From Streptomyces sp. cg36 (lineage in GTDB: Bacteria > Actinomycetota > Actinomycetes > Streptomycetales > Streptomycetaceae), in the NCBI RefSeq assembly GCF_041080675.1, contig NZ_CP163521.1, positions 1-64,000 of the forward strand: DNA of 64,000 bases, written 5' to 3'. Position 1 is the stretch's first letter; each line of letters starts with the position of its first letter. Below, piece after piece: positions 33,988 to 42,832 of this stretch. Made by a program: the position numbers and the translations under genes. The notes beneath the pieces are model-generated. The model made no database searches. It had not been told where the DNA came from and saw nothing but the letters and a program-made list of their open reading frames with translations.

Positions 33988-34044
33988 GGCCGCCACCCCA
34001 TCAAGGACGCCGCGCCGGGGCCGTGGCGGGCGTCACACCCCGCG

Positions 34045-35175
34045 TCACAGCCCTGCCACAAGTTCCCCGCAGCGCAGCAGGGCCGCCGCCGCCCGGCCCG
34101 TACCGCCGTCGCCGAAGCGGTCGGTGAGGGTGCGGGCGCGACCGGGTGCGGGTCCCAGCGCCCCGGCCGCCGCGGCGAGCCCGGCCACCAGCGCCGCGCG
34201 CAGCCGGGGGGTGGCTGCCGTGCGGCGCACCGCGCCCGCGACCGCCGCCAGCACGGCGGGGCTGGGCCGGGTGTAGTCGACGGGCAGCCCGAGGTCGGGC
34301 CAGTCCAGCCGGGCGTCGCAGTGGCCGTGCGCGGCGAGCCGGCGCAGCTGGAGGGGGTGGGTCTCGTTGACGGCGGGCAGCCACAGGGTGGGTACGCCGG
34401 TGGCGGCGGCGTCGTAGATGTTGCCGAGGCCGGGCGTCATGCAGGCGTACGCGGCGCCGCCCAGCAGGTCGAGCACGTCCGCGTGCCCGTACGTGGTGAC
34501 CGCCGGGTCGTCGAGCGCCGCCGCCACCCGCGCGCTGGCGGCGACGACCACCGGGCGGGCGGGGGCGGTGGGCTGCGCGGCGCGTACGGCGTCGATCATC
34601 AGCCGCGCGTACGCCACCGCGTCCGCCGTGTCCCAGTACGGGTTGTGCAGCCCGCCCAGGTTCACCAGGACGTGGCCGCCGGGGCGCCAGGTGCGGCGCG
34701 GCGGGACGATGGGCGGCACCACCAGCGCCCGGCCGCGCAGCACGGGGTCGGCCGCGATGCGCTCCCGTACGCCGAAGAAGTCCTGCGCGATGTAGAGGAC
34801 GCTCTCGCGCACCACGTCGGGGACGGCGGGCCAGAACCAGGTGAGCGCGTCGTAGACGGCGACGTCCAGCCCCGCGCGCCGGGCGAGGGCCGCCGCCGGG
34901 AAGTCCATCGCGGTGACGAACAGGTCGTAGCGGGGCGCGAGGCGGCGCAGCCGCGCGAGGAACTGATCGTCCGTCAGACCGGTGGTGTCGTGGACGGCGC
35001 CGTACGGGGGCGAGCCCTGGAGGTCGAGGGTGTGGCCGCCGCCGATGTATCCGAGCGCGCAGCCCAGCCGGGCGAGCTCGGCGGCGAGGATGGCGGTGGC
35101 GGCGGGCGGCCCGAACCCGAAGGGCTGGGCGTTGAGGAGGAGCCGGGGGGCGGGGCGGGCGCTGGCCTGGGGCAT
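34045..35175 (-). CDS. GT-B glycosyltransferase-like protein
   Basis: A 376-residue protein; ATG 35175 (MPQASARP) is eight bases after GGAG. It begins with a Rossmann-like segment (RLLLNAQPFGFGPPAATAILAAELARLG in pieces, then GYIGGGHTLDL), and its second half has VLVNLGGLHNPYW, YACMTPGLGNIYDAAATGVPTLWLP, as in GT-B UGT/MurG-like transferases where a C-terminal loop binds the sugar nucleotide. It resembles, from memory, proteins annotated as CGA-synthase-related (cytosylglucuronate synthase-like). The actual donor and acceptor are unknown. Divergent from a hydrolase gene. Confidence 0.7.
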   Translation of the reverse strand: MPQASARPAPRLLLNAQPFGFGPPAATAILAAELARLGCALGYIGGGHTLDLQGSPPYGAVHDTTGLTDDQFLARLRRLAPRYDLFVTAMDFPAAALARRAGLDVAVYDALTWFWPAVPDVVRESVLYIAQDFFGVRERIAADPVLRGRALVVPPIVPPRRTWRPGGHVLVNLGGLHNPYWDTADAVAYARLMIDAVRAAQPTAPARPVVVAASARVAAALDDPAVTTYGHADVLDLLGGAAYACMTPGLGNIYDAAATGVPTLWLPAVNETHPLQLRRLAAHGHCDARLDWPDLGLPVDYTRPSPAVLAAVAGAVRRTAATPRLRAALVAGLAAAAGALGPAPGRARTLTDRFGDGGTGRAAAALLRCGELVAGL

Positions 35176-35255
35176 GACGGTCACTCCGAAGAAGAGGAGG
35201 CGGCAGTTCCGGCAACGGATGACGCCGACGGCACCTGCCGGTACCGTCGGGGGCT

Positions 35256-36143
35256 GTGAGGGATCCACGGGAGACCGAATCCGCAGACGGGGTGGCCGGG
35301 GGCGAGGCGCCCGGGCCGCGCCCCGAAACCGGCTCGCTCGCCGTCCCCGGGGCCACGCTGTACTACGAAGTGCGGGGCGCGGGGCCGTTGTTGCTCATGC
35401 TCGCGGGGGGCAACTCCGACGCCGCCGTCTTCACCGGCCTCGCGGACGCGCTCGCCGCCGACCACCGCGTGGTCACCTGCGACCCGCGCGGCAACTCCCG
35501 CAGCACGCTCACCGGCCCCCCGGTCGACCAGCGCGTCGAGGTGCACGCCGACGACGCGTACCGGCTGCTCGGGCACCTGGCGCCCGACGGCGGGCCGGTG
35601 CGGGTCTTCGGCAGCTGCTCGGGCGGGCTCGCGGCCCTCGAACTCGCCGCGCGCCACCCGGAGCGGATCGGCGCGCTGGTGGTGCACGAGCCGCCCGCGT
35701 TCACGCTGCTGGCGGACGCGGCCGAGCACCGCGCGTTCGTGGACACCGTGCACACCGCGTACGTACGGGACGGGGTGGCCGCGGCCATGGGGCGGTTCAG
35801 CGCGCTGTTCGGCGGGCGGGCGACGCCGCTGCTGCCCGAGGCGCACGACAACACCGCGTTCTTCCTCGCCCACATGCTCCGCCCCTCCACCCGGTTCCGC
35901 CCCGACCTGCCCGCCCTGGCCCCCGTCGTGGACCGCCTGACGATCGGCGGCGGGCGCGACTCGCGCACCCACGCGGTCCACCGCCCGGCCGTCGCCCTGG
36001 CCGGCCGACTGGGCCTGCCCCTTGTGGAGTTCCCCGGCGGGCACGTCGGTTACGCGAAGTGGGCGGACGAGTTCGCGTCGGTGTTGCGCGAGGCACTTTC
36101 CTCGTACACCCGGACCGTCGCGAAAGGCCCTTCCGCCGAGTGA
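35256..36143 (+). CDS. Alpha/beta hydrolase with a Cys nucleophile elbow
   Basis: A 295-residue protein from GTG 35256. Core motifs: LLLMLAGGNSDAAVF (oxyanion), VVTCDPRGNSRS, and the elbow VFGSCSGGLAAL, where the G-x-S-x-G serine position is occupied by Cys (G-S-C-S-G). The C-terminal FPGGHVGYAKW supplies the His. Relatives usually have Ser there; a Cys is known in dienelactone hydrolases (G-x-C-x-G). Activity may therefore be altered or thiol-dependent. Divergent from the glycosyltransferase-like gene with an 80-base promoter region. Confidence 0.85.
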   Translation: MRDPRETESADGVAGGEAPGPRPETGSLAVPGATLYYEVRGAGPLLLMLAGGNSDAAVFTGLADALAADHRVVTCDPRGNSRSTLTGPPVDQRVEVHADDAYRLLGHLAPDGGPVRVFGSCSGGLAALELAARHPERIGALVVHEPPAFTLLADAAEHRAFVDTVHTAYVRDGVAAAMGRFSALFGGRATPLLPEAHDNTAFFLAHMLRPSTRFRPDLPALAPVVDRLTIGGGRDSRTHAVHRPAVALAGRLGLPLVEFPGGHVGYAKWADEFASVLREALSSYTRTVAKGPSAE

Positions 36144-36385
36144 CCGCGTGGCGCGTCCGCCCCGAATGGGACGCCCGCCACCGAGCGAACCCGCGGGAAT
36201 CCGGCGGCGGCCGGGCGGCGGCCCGACCGGACTCGCGCGGGACCTTTGCCAACCCTCCACCTCCCGGAGGGAACGCATCGCACCCGATCCCGCTCTACCT
36301 CCGTGCGCACCCCACCGCGGTGCCACCGGGCCGGGCGCGGAACGCCGGGTGCGGGACGACATCGGGCAGAGGGTTTGCGGGTTCC

Positions 36386-37495
36386 ATGGGGTTGACGAGT
36401 ACGACGGTCCTGGTGCTGGCCGTGTTCTGCACGGTCGCGCTGTTCGCCGTGACGGTGTGGATCTGGCCGCGCCTGGCCCGGCGCGGCTGGGCGCCGGTCG
36501 TCGGGCGGGCGGGGATGCTCTGCGCCGTGCAGGTGCTGCTGTTCTCCGCGGTGGGGCTCGCCGCCAACAAGACGTTCCTCTTCTACGGTTCCTGGGCCGA
36601 CCTCTTCGGCACCCAGAAGGGCGTCGGGGTGGTCGGCAGCTCGGCGGGCAGTCCGGGCATCAAGCTCGTCGACACCCTCCAGGTCGACGTGCCCGGCGCC
36701 GGAACCCCGCACGTGGGCGGCCAGATCCAGAAGGTCATGGTGCAGGGCGAGCGCTCGCACATCGTCAGCCCGGCGTACGTGTACCTGCCGCCGGAGTACT
36801 TCCAGAAGGCGTACGAGAGGAAGAAGTTCCCCGTCGCCGTGGTGCTCACCGGTTTCCCCGGCACCGCCGAGAACCTCATCAAGGGGCTGCGCTACCCCCG
36901 CACCGCCTGGACGCAGGTCAAGCAGAACAAGTCGCAGCCGATGGTGCTGGTGATGATGCGTCCCACCGTCGCCCCGCCGCGCAACACCCAGTGCGTCGAC
37001 ATCCCCAAGGGCCCGCAGACCGAGACGTTCTTCGCCGCCGATCTGCCGAAGGCGATCGCAGGCACGTTCCGCGTCGGCACCAAGGCCCGCAACTGGGGCT
37101 TCATGGGTGACTCCACCGGCGGCTACTGCGCCCTGAAGATCCCCCTGGAGCACCCCGGGGTCTACGCCGCCGGGGTCGGGCTGTCGGCCGACTACCGGCC
37201 CGAGGTGGACCGGGACTCCGGCGACCTCTTCCACGGGAACAAGCGCGAGGCCAGGCGGGCCGACCTGCTGTGGGCCCTGGACCACCTGCCGCAGGGCGAC
37301 TCGTCCTTCCTGGTCACCACCTCCCGGCACGGCGAGACCAACTACCGGGCGACCCGGGAGTTCATCTCGAAGGTGAAGGCGCCCGCCCGCGTCTCGTCGA
37401 TCACGCTGGAGACCGGCGGGCACAACTTCAACACCTGGCGGCGCGAGATCCCGCCCGCCCTGCAGTGGCTGAGCGGACGGCTCTCGGCGCAGTAG
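36386..37495 (+). CDS. Membrane-anchored esterase (antigen 85/esterase D type)
   Basis: A 369-residue protein; ATG 36386 (MGLTSTTVLVL). Two N-terminal hydrophobic helices (~4-25 and ~38-58) anchor it, with the catalytic domain outside. The alpha/beta-hydrolase core is that of the putative esterase family: PVAVVLTGFPGTAENL, MVLVMMRPT, nucleophile motif GFMGDSTGGYCALKIPL in pieces, and LETGGHNFNTWRREIPPAL with the catalytic His. The family includes mycolyltransferase-like and feruloyl-esterase-like enzymes. The substrate is unknown. Monocistronic, ending close to a convergent gene. Confidence 0.85.
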   Translation: MGLTSTTVLVLAVFCTVALFAVTVWIWPRLARRGWAPVVGRAGMLCAVQVLLFSAVGLAANKTFLFYGSWADLFGTQKGVGVVGSSAGSPGIKLVDTLQVDVPGAGTPHVGGQIQKVMVQGERSHIVSPAYVYLPPEYFQKAYERKKFPVAVVLTGFPGTAENLIKGLRYPRTAWTQVKQNKSQPMVLVMMRPTVAPPRNTQCVDIPKGPQTETFFAADLPKAIAGTFRVGTKARNWGFMGDSTGGYCALKIPLEHPGVYAAGVGLSADYRPEVDRDSGDLFHGNKREARRADLLWALDHLPQGDSSFLVTTSRHGETNYRATREFISKVKAPARVSSITLETGGHNFNTWRREIPPALQWLSGRLSAQ

Positions 37496-37526
37496 GGGCC
37501 CGGCGGGCGGCGGACCCGGGCGGGCA

Positions 37527-38285
37527 CTACGCGACCCGCTCGGCGAGGAAGCCCTCCCAGGTGCGCCGGCCGACCAGCGCCCCGTGCAGGGTGAGGTTGA
37601 CGTCGTCGCGGTAGGCCCGCCCGGCCTTGCCGGGGATGCGCACCGGCAGCATCGGACGGCGCTTGCCGCGCGCGGCGAGGTACGTGCGCAGCAGCTCCCG
37701 CATCTCGTACACCTCGGGCCCGGTGAGGTCCGCGACCAGGCCCGAGGGGTCGCCGTGCACCAACTCGACGAGCCGGGCGGCCACTTCGCGCGAGTCCACC
37801 GGCTGCATCCGCATCCCCGGCGCGGGGACCACCGGCAGCTTGGCCATCTTCTCCGCCATCGTCAGGACCAGGTCGTGGAACTGGGCGGCCCGCAGCGTCG
37901 TCCACGGCACCCCCGACTCCGCGATCGCCTGCTCGGCGCCGAGCTTGGCCCGGAAGTAGCCGAGCGGGACGGTGTCGGCGCCGATCACCGAGATGTAGAC
38001 GAGGTGCTTGACCCCGGCGCGGGCGGCGGCGGCCGCGAGCTTGCGGGTGCCGATGTCGTCGCCCTTGGGGCCACCGGCCAGGTGCAGCACGGTCTCGACG
38101 CCGTCCATCGCGTCGTCCAGGCCGGCGCCGTCGAGCAGGTCGCAGGCCACGTACTCCACACCCTCGGCGGCGGGCGCGGCGTGCCGGCTGAGCACGCGCA
38201 CCGGGTGACCCGCCCCGCGCAGCAGCGGAACGACGTGCTTGCCGAGCGTGCCCGTACCACCGGTGACCAGAATGCGTGCGGTCAT
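37527..38285 (-). CDS. NAD(P)-binding SDR-like (atypical NmrA/epimerase) protein
   Basis: A 252-residue protein; ATG 38285 (MTARILVTGG). The glycine-rich dinucleotide motif is VTGGTGTLGKHV (residues ~6-17), followed by VRVLSRH, VEYVACDLLDG and LHLAGG. VYISVIGAD and GYFRAKLGAEQAI stand where the SDR Tyr/Lys would lie, as in atypical SDRs of the NmrA/NAD(P)H-azoreductase kind. Probably a redox sensor or small-molecule reductase. Monocistronic. Confidence 0.88.
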   Translation of the reverse strand: MTARILVTGGTGTLGKHVVPLLRGAGHPVRVLSRHAAPAAEGVEYVACDLLDGAGLDDAMDGVETVLHLAGGPKGDDIGTRKLAAAAARAGVKHLVYISVIGADTVPLGYFRAKLGAEQAIAESGVPWTTLRAAQFHDLVLTMAEKMAKLPVVPAPGMRMQPVDSREVAARLVELVHGDPSGLVADLTGPEVYEMRELLRTYLAARGKRRPMLPVRIPGKAGRAYRDDVNLTLHGALVGRRTWEGFLAERVA

Positions 38286-38599
38286 GACTACCACTCCCGA
38301 GCTCGTTTCCTTCGGCCGCGCCCTGCGACTCTGCTCCCTTGAAACGCGGGCGCCCGCGAACGTGACACGCGTGCGAAAAAAAGTTCGGGAAGTTGCGGGA
38401 GGGGTGCCGCCGGGGCCGCCGCGGGTGAGGGTGGGGTGTGCGTGCGGGTGCGGGTGCGGGTGCGGCGATACGTATATCGGAAGGCCGGTCGCTTCAGTCG
38501 CTACGGTCGCTGCGCCCGCCGCGGCGGCGTCCCTCGCTGTCTCCGCTGCGGTCGTTCCCCCGCGCGTGCCTTCTGCTCCCATCCCGCGTTGATACGGGC
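38286..38599. other. Divergent intergenic region with hexamer repeats
   Basis: About 310 bases between divergent genes. It contains an a-rich patch at about 38375, a gtgcgg hexamer run near 38437-38464, and a tacgtatat patch just after it that may be a -10 element. No gene is seen. Confidence 0.4.
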
Positions 38600-38857
38600 A
38601 TGAATGTATGTCGTGTTCTCAGTACCGCGGTGGTGGGGTCGGCGCTGGTGGCCGCCATGGCTCCGGCGGCCCAGGCGCTTGACATCGGACGGACCCTCAG
38701 CAGCGCCGCGCAGACGGCCAGCGCGGCGGGCGAGCAGGCCAAGCCCGTGGCCGAGGGAATCGTCGGGAACCATCTGAACAAGCGGGTGAAGGCCGTCGGC
38801 GACGCCGTCCAGGCCGGCAACGACGCCGCCAAGGCCGGGCGCGAGCTCGTCAGTTGA
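38600..38857 (+). CDS. Small secreted helical protein
   Basis: An 85-residue protein from ATG 38600. A signal peptide (VVGSALVAAMAPAAQALD) is followed by a ~58-residue mature protein that is Ala/Lys-rich and helical (SSAAQTASAAGEQAKPVAE in pieces, KRVKAVGDAVQAGNDAAKAG). No Cys is in the mature part. No clear ribosome binding site is seen. Function unknown; similar small exported proteins are common in streptomycetes. Confidence 0.65.
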   Translation: MNVCRVLSTAVVGSALVAAMAPAAQALDIGRTLSSAAQTASAAGEQAKPVAEGIVGNHLNKRVKAVGDAVQAGNDAAKAGRELVS

Positions 38858-39014
38858 CGCGGCCGGACCAACGGGGCTGAGCCGGATCCGCCTCCGGTCG
38901 CGTCCGCCCGCTCCGCCCTTCCGTCCGGCCCCGGGGATCCCTCCCCGGGGCCGGGCCCTTTCCCCCGACACCGTCGCGTCCCGTACGCCCGCACGTCCCG
39001 CAAAGGCGGTCGCC

Positions 39015-40268
39015 ATGCGCCCCCATCTCGCCGATCCCGCCTTCTGGACGCTCCCCCGCGACCAGCGCCTCGCCGCCTTCGCGCAGTTGCGGCAGGCCGA
39101 GGGGCCCGCCTACTTCGTCGAGCGGGAGGCGGGGCGGCACCGCCGCGAGCGCGGGTTCTACGCGCTGGTGCGGCACGCCGACGTCGTCGAGGCCAGCCGG
39201 CTGCCGGAGGTGTTCGCCAGCGCGCCGGGAGTGACCTCGCCCGAGCCGCCGAGGTGGGTGCGCGCGGTGTTCGGGGACTCGATGGTCAACCTCGACGGGC
39301 CGCGCCACGCCCAGCTGCGCCGGATCGTCTCGCGCGCGTTCACCCCGCGCGTGCTGGCCGACGCGGAGGCCGGGATCCGCGAGCTGGCGGGCCGTATCGT
39401 CGACGACCTGATCGCCTCCCGCGCCGACGAGTTCGTCTCGGCCGTCGCCTCGCGCATGGCCTTCGAGGTCATCTGCGACATGCTGGGCGTGCCCGAGCAG
39501 GGGCGGCTCCACATCGCCCGCCAGGTCGACCGGGCCTCGGAGAACGCCGGGGTCAGCCGCACGCTCCGCTCACGCGTACGCGTACCGGGGCGCGGGCTGC
39601 GCGCGCTCGGCCGGATGCAGCTGACGGTGGCCGCGCTCGGCCGCGAGCGGCGCAGGCACCCCACCGGGGACCTCATCTCGGCGCTGGTCGGCGCGGACGT
39701 GGACGGGCAGGGCCTGACCACCCGCGAACTCGGCTCGTTCTTCTCGCTCCTCATGGTCGCCGGGGTCGAGACCACCCGGAACGCCATCGCGCACGCCCTC
39801 GCGCTCCTCACCGACCACCCCGACCAGCGCGAACTGCTGGTCTCGGACTTCGAGCGGTACGCGGACGGGGCCGTGGACGAGATCGTGCGGTTCTCCACCC
39901 CGATCATCCAGTTCCGCCGGAACGTGACCCGTCCCCATGTGCTGGGCGGGCAGGCGCTGGTGGGCGGTGACCGCGTCATGCTGCTGTACGCGTCCGCCAA
40001 CCGCGACGAGAGCGTCTTCACGGACCCGGACTCCTTCGACATCACCCGGCGGCCCAATCCGCACCTGGGGTACGGGGGCGGCGGGCCGCACTACTGCCTG
40101 GGCGCCCATCTCGCCCGCGTGGAGATCAAGGCCCTGCTGCGCGAGCTGCTGAGCCGCCCGCTGGCCCTGCGCGCGGTGGGGATGCCCGAGCTGGGCCACT
40201 CCAACTTCGACAATCGCGTACGGGCACAGCGCGTCGCCTACGACACACCCCGCCGGTCGGCCGTCTGA
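39015..40268 (+). CDS. Cytochrome P450 (CYP124/125/126-like clan)
   Basis: A 417-residue P450. I-helix motif AGVETTRN (~residue 250), K-helix EIVR, and heme loop GGGGPHYCLGAHLAR with Cys ~361. The GGGPHxCLG form of the heme loop is characteristic of the actinobacterial CYP124/125/126 group, which oxidises sterols and branched lipids; the substrate here is unknown. No ferredoxin gene is adjacent, so an external redox partner is needed. Start ATG 39015 (MRPHLADPAFW) is the standard family start. Monocistronic. Confidence 0.92.
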   Translation: MRPHLADPAFWTLPRDQRLAAFAQLRQAEGPAYFVEREAGRHRRERGFYALVRHADVVEASRLPEVFASAPGVTSPEPPRWVRAVFGDSMVNLDGPRHAQLRRIVSRAFTPRVLADAEAGIRELAGRIVDDLIASRADEFVSAVASRMAFEVICDMLGVPEQGRLHIARQVDRASENAGVSRTLRSRVRVPGRGLRALGRMQLTVAALGRERRRHPTGDLISALVGADVDGQGLTTRELGSFFSLLMVAGVETTRNAIAHALALLTDHPDQRELLVSDFERYADGAVDEIVRFSTPIIQFRRNVTRPHVLGGQALVGGDRVMLLYASANRDESVFTDPDSFDITRRPNPHLGYGGGGPHYCLGAHLARVEIKALLRELLSRPLALRAVGMPELGHSNFDNRVRAQRVAYDTPRRSAV

Positions 40269-40569
40269 CCGGTGGATCCGACCCGTACATCCGCCCCGTA
40301 CATCCGAATTCCCTATTCCGGACGGGATTCCTGACCGGGATTCCCGACCGGGGTTCCTGACGGGATTTCCGGCGGACCCGTCCGGCCATTGCGCCGGACG
40401 GGCGCATTCGCGCGCCCGTACAGATCATCCGACTTGCGCTGTACGGGTTGCCGTGCCCGCCGCGCCGCACGGACACGCACACGGATACGGACCTTCGCGG
40501 GATTCCCGGAGTATTCCTATCAGCATCTGGTCATCCCCTCCTGCCATTCCGTCGAAGGGTCTGTTCGGC
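40269..40569. other. Intergenic region between the P450 and surface-protein genes
   Basis: About 300 bases; apart from the degenerate 13-base tandem repeat at 40321-40372 nothing is recognised. It probably contains the promoter of the sortase substrate gene. Confidence 0.4.
40321..40372. repeat. Degenerate 13-bp tandem repeat
   Basis: Four imperfect units of the form gaccgggattcct start at about 40321, 40333, 40346 and 40359. They lie in the P450 3' flank, upstream of the sortase-substrate gene. Confidence 0.65.
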
Positions 40570-41283
40570 ATGCACAACATCTCCGGCTCCGTCGCCCGGG
40601 CCGCCCTGGTGGCCGGGCTCGTCACCACCCTCGGTACGGCCTACGGCGCCGCCGCCGCGGCCGACACCGGTCCCGGCGCCGAGCGCTCCGCCACGCCACC
40701 GGGCGCCGCCGCCGCGCCCTTCGCCCCCGGCGCCGGCCAGGACGCCGGGAAACGGGCCACGGACGGCCAGGACGCCCGTACGCAGCCGCAGACCACCACC
40801 CGGCCCGGCGGCGCCCGCACGGGCGCGGACAACGGCGCCCAGGCGGGTCCGCACGGCGACCACGACGACGACGGGTACGGCCGCCACGAACACCCCGGCG
40901 GGGGCGGCGGTTACGGGCAGCACCACGGCGGCACCTACGGCGGCGAGACCCCGCACCCGCACCCCTCCCACCACCACCCGGGCCACCACCCCCACCCGCA
41001 CCACCCGAAGCCCAAGCCCACCCCCACGCACCACAAGCCGCCCCACAAGCCCCCGCACAAGCCGCACCACCCGCACACCCCGCCCGTGCCGACGCACCCC
41101 GGCACCACCCCGCCGCACGACAACAAGCCGCCGCACCACCCGGGCACGCCCCCGGAGCTGGCGCACACCGGCAGCGACAGCCTGCCGCTCATCCTCGGCG
41201 CGGCCAGCGGAACCCTGCTGCTGACCGGCGGAGCGGCGCTGGCGCTGAGCCGGCGCGCGGCCCGGCACCAGCAGACGCAGTAA
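40570..41283 (+). CDS. His/Pro-rich sortase-anchored surface protein
   Basis: A 237-residue wall protein. ATG 40570 (MHNISGS) has GAAGGG 11 bases upstream. The signal peptide ends near GAAAAAD. The mature protein has a Gly/Asp/Thr-rich section, then a ~75-residue His/Pro-rich stretch (HHHPGHHPHPHHPKPKP type) and the C-terminal sorting signal LAHTG at about 197-201, followed by a hydrophobic helix and RRAAR tail. LAxTG is the class E sortase motif of Streptomyces, also used by long chaplins. The His-rich section may bind copper or zinc. It directly precedes a chaplin and the copper-dependent tyrosinase. Confidence 0.85.
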   Translation: MHNISGSVARAALVAGLVTTLGTAYGAAAAADTGPGAERSATPPGAAAAPFAPGAGQDAGKRATDGQDARTQPQTTTRPGGARTGADNGAQAGPHGDHDDDGYGRHEHPGGGGGYGQHHGGTYGGETPHPHPSHHHPGHHPHPHHPKPKPTPTHHKPPHKPPHKPHHPHTPPVPTHPGTTPPHDNKPPHHPGTPPELAHTGSDSLPLILGAASGTLLLTGGAALALSRRAARHQQTQ

Positions 41284-41393
41284 ACCTCGTTACTTCTTCA
41301 CGCCGGGCGCGTTTAGCCATGGCAACCGCGGCTCAGCGGCGGCCGGAAAGGCCGGTGTGGGCCCAGTAAGCGTTGGAACAAAAGGAGAACTTG

Positions 41394-41660
41394 ATGTCTC
41401 GTATCGCTAAGACCGTCGCCGTCCTGGCCGGAACGGGTGCGGTGGCCCTGAGCGGTGCCGGCATGGCCACGGCCGACGCTGGGGCGCATGGTGTCGCCAA
41501 GGACTCCCCCGGTGTGGCCTCCGGCAACCTGCTGCAGATCCCGGTCCACGTGCCGGTGAACGTGTGCGGCGTCACCGCCAACCTCGTCGGTGCACTCAAC
41601 CCGACCTTCGGCAACGAGTGCATCAACAACAGCGGCCACGAGGGCGGCTACGGGCGCTGA
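41394..41660 (+). CDS. chpG: Short chaplin
   Basis: An 88-residue precursor; ATG 41394 follows AAGGAG with six bases. A signal peptide (VAVLAGTGAVALSGAGMATADA) is followed by a mature chaplin domain: SPGVASGNLLQIPVHVPVNVCG and TANLVGALNPTFGNECINN, with the two Cys that form the intramolecular disulphide. The tail HEGGYGR is extra. Chaplins assemble into amyloid fibrils that make aerial hyphae and spores hydrophobic. The symbol rests on position beside melC2-melC1, as for chpG in S. coelicolor. Confidence 0.92.
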   Translation: MSRIAKTVAVLAGTGAVALSGAGMATADAGAHGVAKDSPGVASGNLLQIPVHVPVNVCGVTANLVGALNPTFGNECINNSGHEGGYGR

Positions 41661-41683
41661 GCCCCACCCACCGACACGTCGCG

Positions 41684-41723
41684 TGCGCAGGGCCTCCCGG
41701 GTCTTCCCGGGGGGCCCTGCGCA
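41684..41723 (+). terminator. Terminator of the chaplin gene
   Basis: An 18-bp stem with one G-T wobble (41684-41701 with 41706-41723) and a four-base loop, 23 bases after the chaplin stop codon. It also faces the end of the leftward tyrosinase gene. Confidence 0.8.
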
Positions 41724-41863
41724 TGTCAGCGGCCGGATGGTGCGGGCGGCCGGACACCGGCGCCGGTGAGTGCGGGTGCCGGGGCGGACGGCCCCGCACC
41801 GCGTCGCACACCACCCCTCGCACCGCCCCTCACACCGCTCCTCACACCGCTCCTGACAACCCG

Positions 41864-42745
41864 TCAGTCCGCATACGTATAGATCTTCCGATGATCCAGC
41901 ATCGCCGCCGGTGTGATGTTCCACGGCGGCATCCGGTCGCGCAGCGCGGCCACCCGGCCGTGCTGCTCGTCACCGGCCGGGGGCTGTTCGGCGGGCCGGT
42001 AGCCGGACTTGGGGTGGCGGGTCTGCCAGCGCGACCAGATGAGGTCGACGAAGGCGTGGTGCAGCCAGAACACCGGGTCGTTGACCGCCCCCGCGCCCAC
42101 CATCGTGCCGCCGATCCAGCGGTGTACGCGGTTGTGGGTGCGCAGTTTGTCGGAGCCCGTGCCGTCCACCCACCCCTCCATCTTGTTGCGGAACCCCGTC
42201 TCGCTGGTGGAGTTCCACGGCGCCACGTCGTACACCGGGTCGGCCAGCGCCCGGTTGAGGTCGTCGCGCGGCGGCAGGTCGAGGTGCTCGGCGCGGCGGC
42301 CCAGGTCGTTGCCGAGGTCACGGGTGAGGAAGGGGTCCTCGGTGACGCCGGTCGCGATGTTCCACTTGCCGTTGCGGTGGGCGAACGGGCCGGTCATCAC
42401 CTGGAGGTCCTCGCGGCGGCCGTTGCCGCCCATGAAGTCCTCGGCCCACAGCGAGGAGGTGGGCGAGGTGTCCCGGGTCCAGTCCCAGTACGGGACGGTC
42501 ACCCGGGGGTTGACGGCCCGCAGCTCGCGCTCGAAGTCGAGCAGGAACCGGCGGTGCCAGGGCAGGAACGAGGGCGCCATGTGGGCGACGCGCAGCCCCT
42601 CGTCCCCGTCGCCCACGAAGTACTCGATGTGGGTGCGGACGAACTGGTCGTACTTGCCCCGGCGTTTGAGCTCCAGGACGGCGTCGACGAAGGCCCGCTT
42701 CTCGGCCTTCGTGAGGTTCTTCTGGTTCTTGCGGACGTACACCAT
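41864..42745 (-). CDS. melC2: Tyrosinase (monophenol monooxygenase)
   Basis: A 293-residue type-3 copper enzyme that oxidises tyrosine to dopaquinone, giving melanin. The copper ligands are visible: CuA His39 (VRTHIEYF), His55 (VAHMAPSF), His64 (LPWHRRF); CuB His204 and His208 (THNRVHRW), His230 (FWLHHAFVD). Length and motifs match Streptomyces MelC2. It has no signal peptide; it is exported with its partner MelC1, whose gene lies 87 bases upstream on the same strand. ATG 42745. Confidence 0.95.
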   Translation of the reverse strand: MVYVRKNQKNLTKAEKRAFVDAVLELKRRGKYDQFVRTHIEYFVGDGDEGLRVAHMAPSFLPWHRRFLLDFERELRAVNPRVTVPYWDWTRDTSPTSSLWAEDFMGGNGRREDLQVMTGPFAHRNGKWNIATGVTEDPFLTRDLGNDLGRRAEHLDLPPRDDLNRALADPVYDVAPWNSTSETGFRNKMEGWVDGTGSDKLRTHNRVHRWIGGTMVGAGAVNDPVFWLHHAFVDLIWSRWQTRHPKSGYRPAEQPPAGDEQHGRVAALRDRMPPWNITPAAMLDHRKIYTYAD

Positions 42746-42832
42746 GCGGGTTGTCTCACCTGGCCTGTGGGGTGCGGGGCCGGTCGGGGTGGGTGGGGGC
42801 CGACGGGACGGTCGTGGGGGTGCGGCGGGCGG

